DNA from: Flavobacteriales bacterium
GTDB lineage: Bacteria > Bacteroidota > Bacteroidia > Flavobacteriales_D > Parvicellaceae
DNA: 5,566 nucleotides
Reading direction: 5' to 3'
Assembly: GCA_027047735.1 (NCBI GenBank)
Contig: JALTUD010000366.1
Span: 1 to 5,566 of the forward strand
In this document: piece after piece, positions 4,414 through 5,566 of the stretch
How the letters are laid out: each line of letters begins with the position of its first letter
How positions within the stretch are numbered: position 1 is the stretch's first letter
Notes under the pieces: model-generated
What the model saw: only the letters and a program-made list of their open reading frames with translations
Database searches by the model: none
Told to the model about the DNA's origin: nothing
Translations under genes and position numbers: made by a program

Positions 4414-5566
4414 ATGAGTAAGCTAAAAAAACTTGCAGGGCAAACAGTTATTTACGGAGCGAGTAGCATCATCGGTCGCTTCCTCAACTATATGCTTACC
4501 CCTCTGTTTACTTACGATAAAGTCTTTTCGCCCGACCAATTTGGTATCATAACCGAAATGTATGCGTATGTAGCTTTCTTATCGGTTATGCTTACCTACG
4601 GAATGGAAACAACTTATTTTCGTTTTTCCAGTCAACATGGGCAAGAGGGAAGAAAAGTGTATAAAAATGCTCTTACTGCATTGCTTTCCACAACCTCTCT
4701 TTTTATTCTTTCGGCAGTAGTATTTTCGCAAGAAATAGCCGATTGGCTCAAATATCCCAATCATTCGGAATACGTTATTTGGTTTGCTATCATCGTTGGT
4801 TTAGACGCTTTGGGAAGTATTCCTTTGGCTCGATTAAGAAAAGAAGGCAGAGCCAAAAAATTTGCTTTGGTAAACTTAGCGAATATCGGCGTTTTCATCA
4901 GTGTAAATCTTTTCTTTTTGGTGTATTGCAGAATCAACTATCAAGACCATTCTAATTGGCTAATCGATTGGCTGTATAATCCGGAAATCGGTGTAGGTTA
5001 TGTCTTTATTGCGAACCTTATCGCCAGCATCGTTAAGTTTTCACTATTAGCCCCCGAACTGAAAATAAAATTGGGGTTTGATAAAAATTTAACAAAACAA
5101 ATGTTAGCCTATACTTATCCATTGTTTTTTGTCGGAGTTGCCGGAATTATCAATGAAACCTTGGATAGAACCATGATAAAAGAAATGTTGTTTAACAAGT
5201 ATGTTGCTAGTGGTATCAATACGCAAGAAGCACTTAAAATGGCACAAACCCAACTGGGAATCTATGGTGCAAACTATAAAATCACAATGATTATTGCCAT
5301 GGCAATTCAAGCTTATCGTTATGCAGCAGAACCTTTTTTCTTTAAAGAATCCAAAGGGAAAAACGCAAAACAGACCTATTCTTTGGTGATGAATTATTTT
5401 GTCATTATCGTTTCTTTCTTGTTTCTTGCAATAGCTCTGAATTTACAAATATTCAGGTATTTCACGCCGAATAAGGTGTACTGGGTTGGGCTGAAAATTG
5501 TTCCGATTTTGTTGTTTGCAAATTTGTGTTTGGGAATATATTACAATCAATCTATTTGGTATAAAT
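4414..5566 (+). CDS. Oligosaccharide flippase (Wzx/MATE-like, MVF superfamily), 3'-truncated by window end
   Basis: This is an inner-membrane transporter that flips lipid-linked oligosaccharide or polysaccharide precursors to the periplasmic face. The frame is open from ATG at 4414 to the window end: 384 codons plus one base of an expected 450-500. The N-terminus KLAGQTVIYGASSIIGRFLN (6-25) is typical. Hydrophobic helices are visible near 14-33, 46-63, 86-105, 119-137, 152-171, 194-212, 231-247, 290-300, 323-342 and 359-376. The segments YPLFFVGVAGIINETLDRTM (235-254, with the family-typical Asp-Arg), GIYGANYKI (282-290) and QAYRYAAEPFFF (299-310) mark the Bacteroidota branch. A weak GAGG lies 9 bases before the ATG. 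No glycosyltransferase is visible in the window, so the exported glycan (O-antigen, capsule or other) cannot be told. Confidence 0.9.
   Translation, partial: MSKLKKLAGQTVIYGASSIIGRFLNYMLTPLFTYDKVFSPDQFGIITEMYAYVAFLSVMLTYGMETTYFRFSSQHGQEGRKVYKNALTALLSTTSLFILSAVVFSQEIADWLKYPNHSEYVIWFAIIVGLDALGSIPLARLRKEGRAKKFALVNLANIGVFISVNLFFLVYCRINYQDHSNWLIDWLYNPEIGVGYVFIANLIASIVKFSLLAPELKIKLGFDKNLTKQMLAYTYPLFFVGVAGIINETLDRTMIKEMLFNKYVASGINTQEALKMAQTQLGIYGANYKITMIIAMAIQAYRYAAEPFFFKESKGKNAKQTYSLVMNYFVIIVSFLFLAIALNLQIFRYFTPNKVYWVGLKIVPILLFANLCLGIYYNQSIWYK

Noticed and set aside
4579..5310. Three short open frames (4579-4764 -, 4743-4955 +, 5104-5310 -)
   Set aside because: All lie within the continuous flippase frame, which runs off the window and has clear family motifs throughout.

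Overview
The window looks like chromosomal DNA from a member of the Bacteroidota (Flavobacteriia or Bacteroidia; I cannot go finer). The reasons are the RpoC C-terminus, AT-rich DNA with almost no strong Shine-Dalgarno sequences, two matches to the TAnnTTTG promoter element of this phylum, a Bacteroidota-type oligosaccharide flippase, and intergenic structured repeats of the 'GGATAGCCCGACC ... GGGAACGCCC' kind.

Layout. (1) Positions 2-520 are the 3' end of rpoC on the + strand. A strong hairpin at 540-571 ends it and, read from the other side, also ends the convergent radA. (2) Positions 600-2370 are a minus-strand pair. The upstream gene is a membrane-anchored LRAT/NlpC-P60-like papain-fold protein; it overlaps by 8 bases the start of radA, the DNA-repair/recombination ATPase. 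(3) Positions about 2400-3925 are the unusual part. Two full copies (A and B) of a ~190-200 base structured repeat lie in opposite orientation and bracket a minus-strand pair: a 219-aa exported protein and a 72-aa acidic helical protein, neither of which I recognise. Beyond copy B lie an 18-bp hairpin and two more 5'-only copies (C1, C2) arranged head to head, so the leader module occurs four times in alternating orientation. (4) Positions 3943-4272 are a 109-aa hypothetical gene on the minus strand with a good Bacteroidota promoter at 4298-4327. (5) From 4414 to the window end is the first 384 codons of a Wzx/MviN-like oligosaccharide flippase on the + strand, divergent from the 109-aa gene.

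Functional reading. rpoC and radA are housekeeping genes and the flippase belongs to cell-surface polysaccharide or lipid-linked glycan export. The strongest unexplained signal is the repeat. Copies A and B keep an 11-bp stem / 11-nt loop hairpin through four compensatory base-pair changes. They also keep a second 22-bp hairpin at the same place although its sequence is almost entirely different. That pattern points to selection or replication acting on a folded nucleic acid. No tRNA, rRNA, CRISPR array, transposase gene or known riboswitch was seen.
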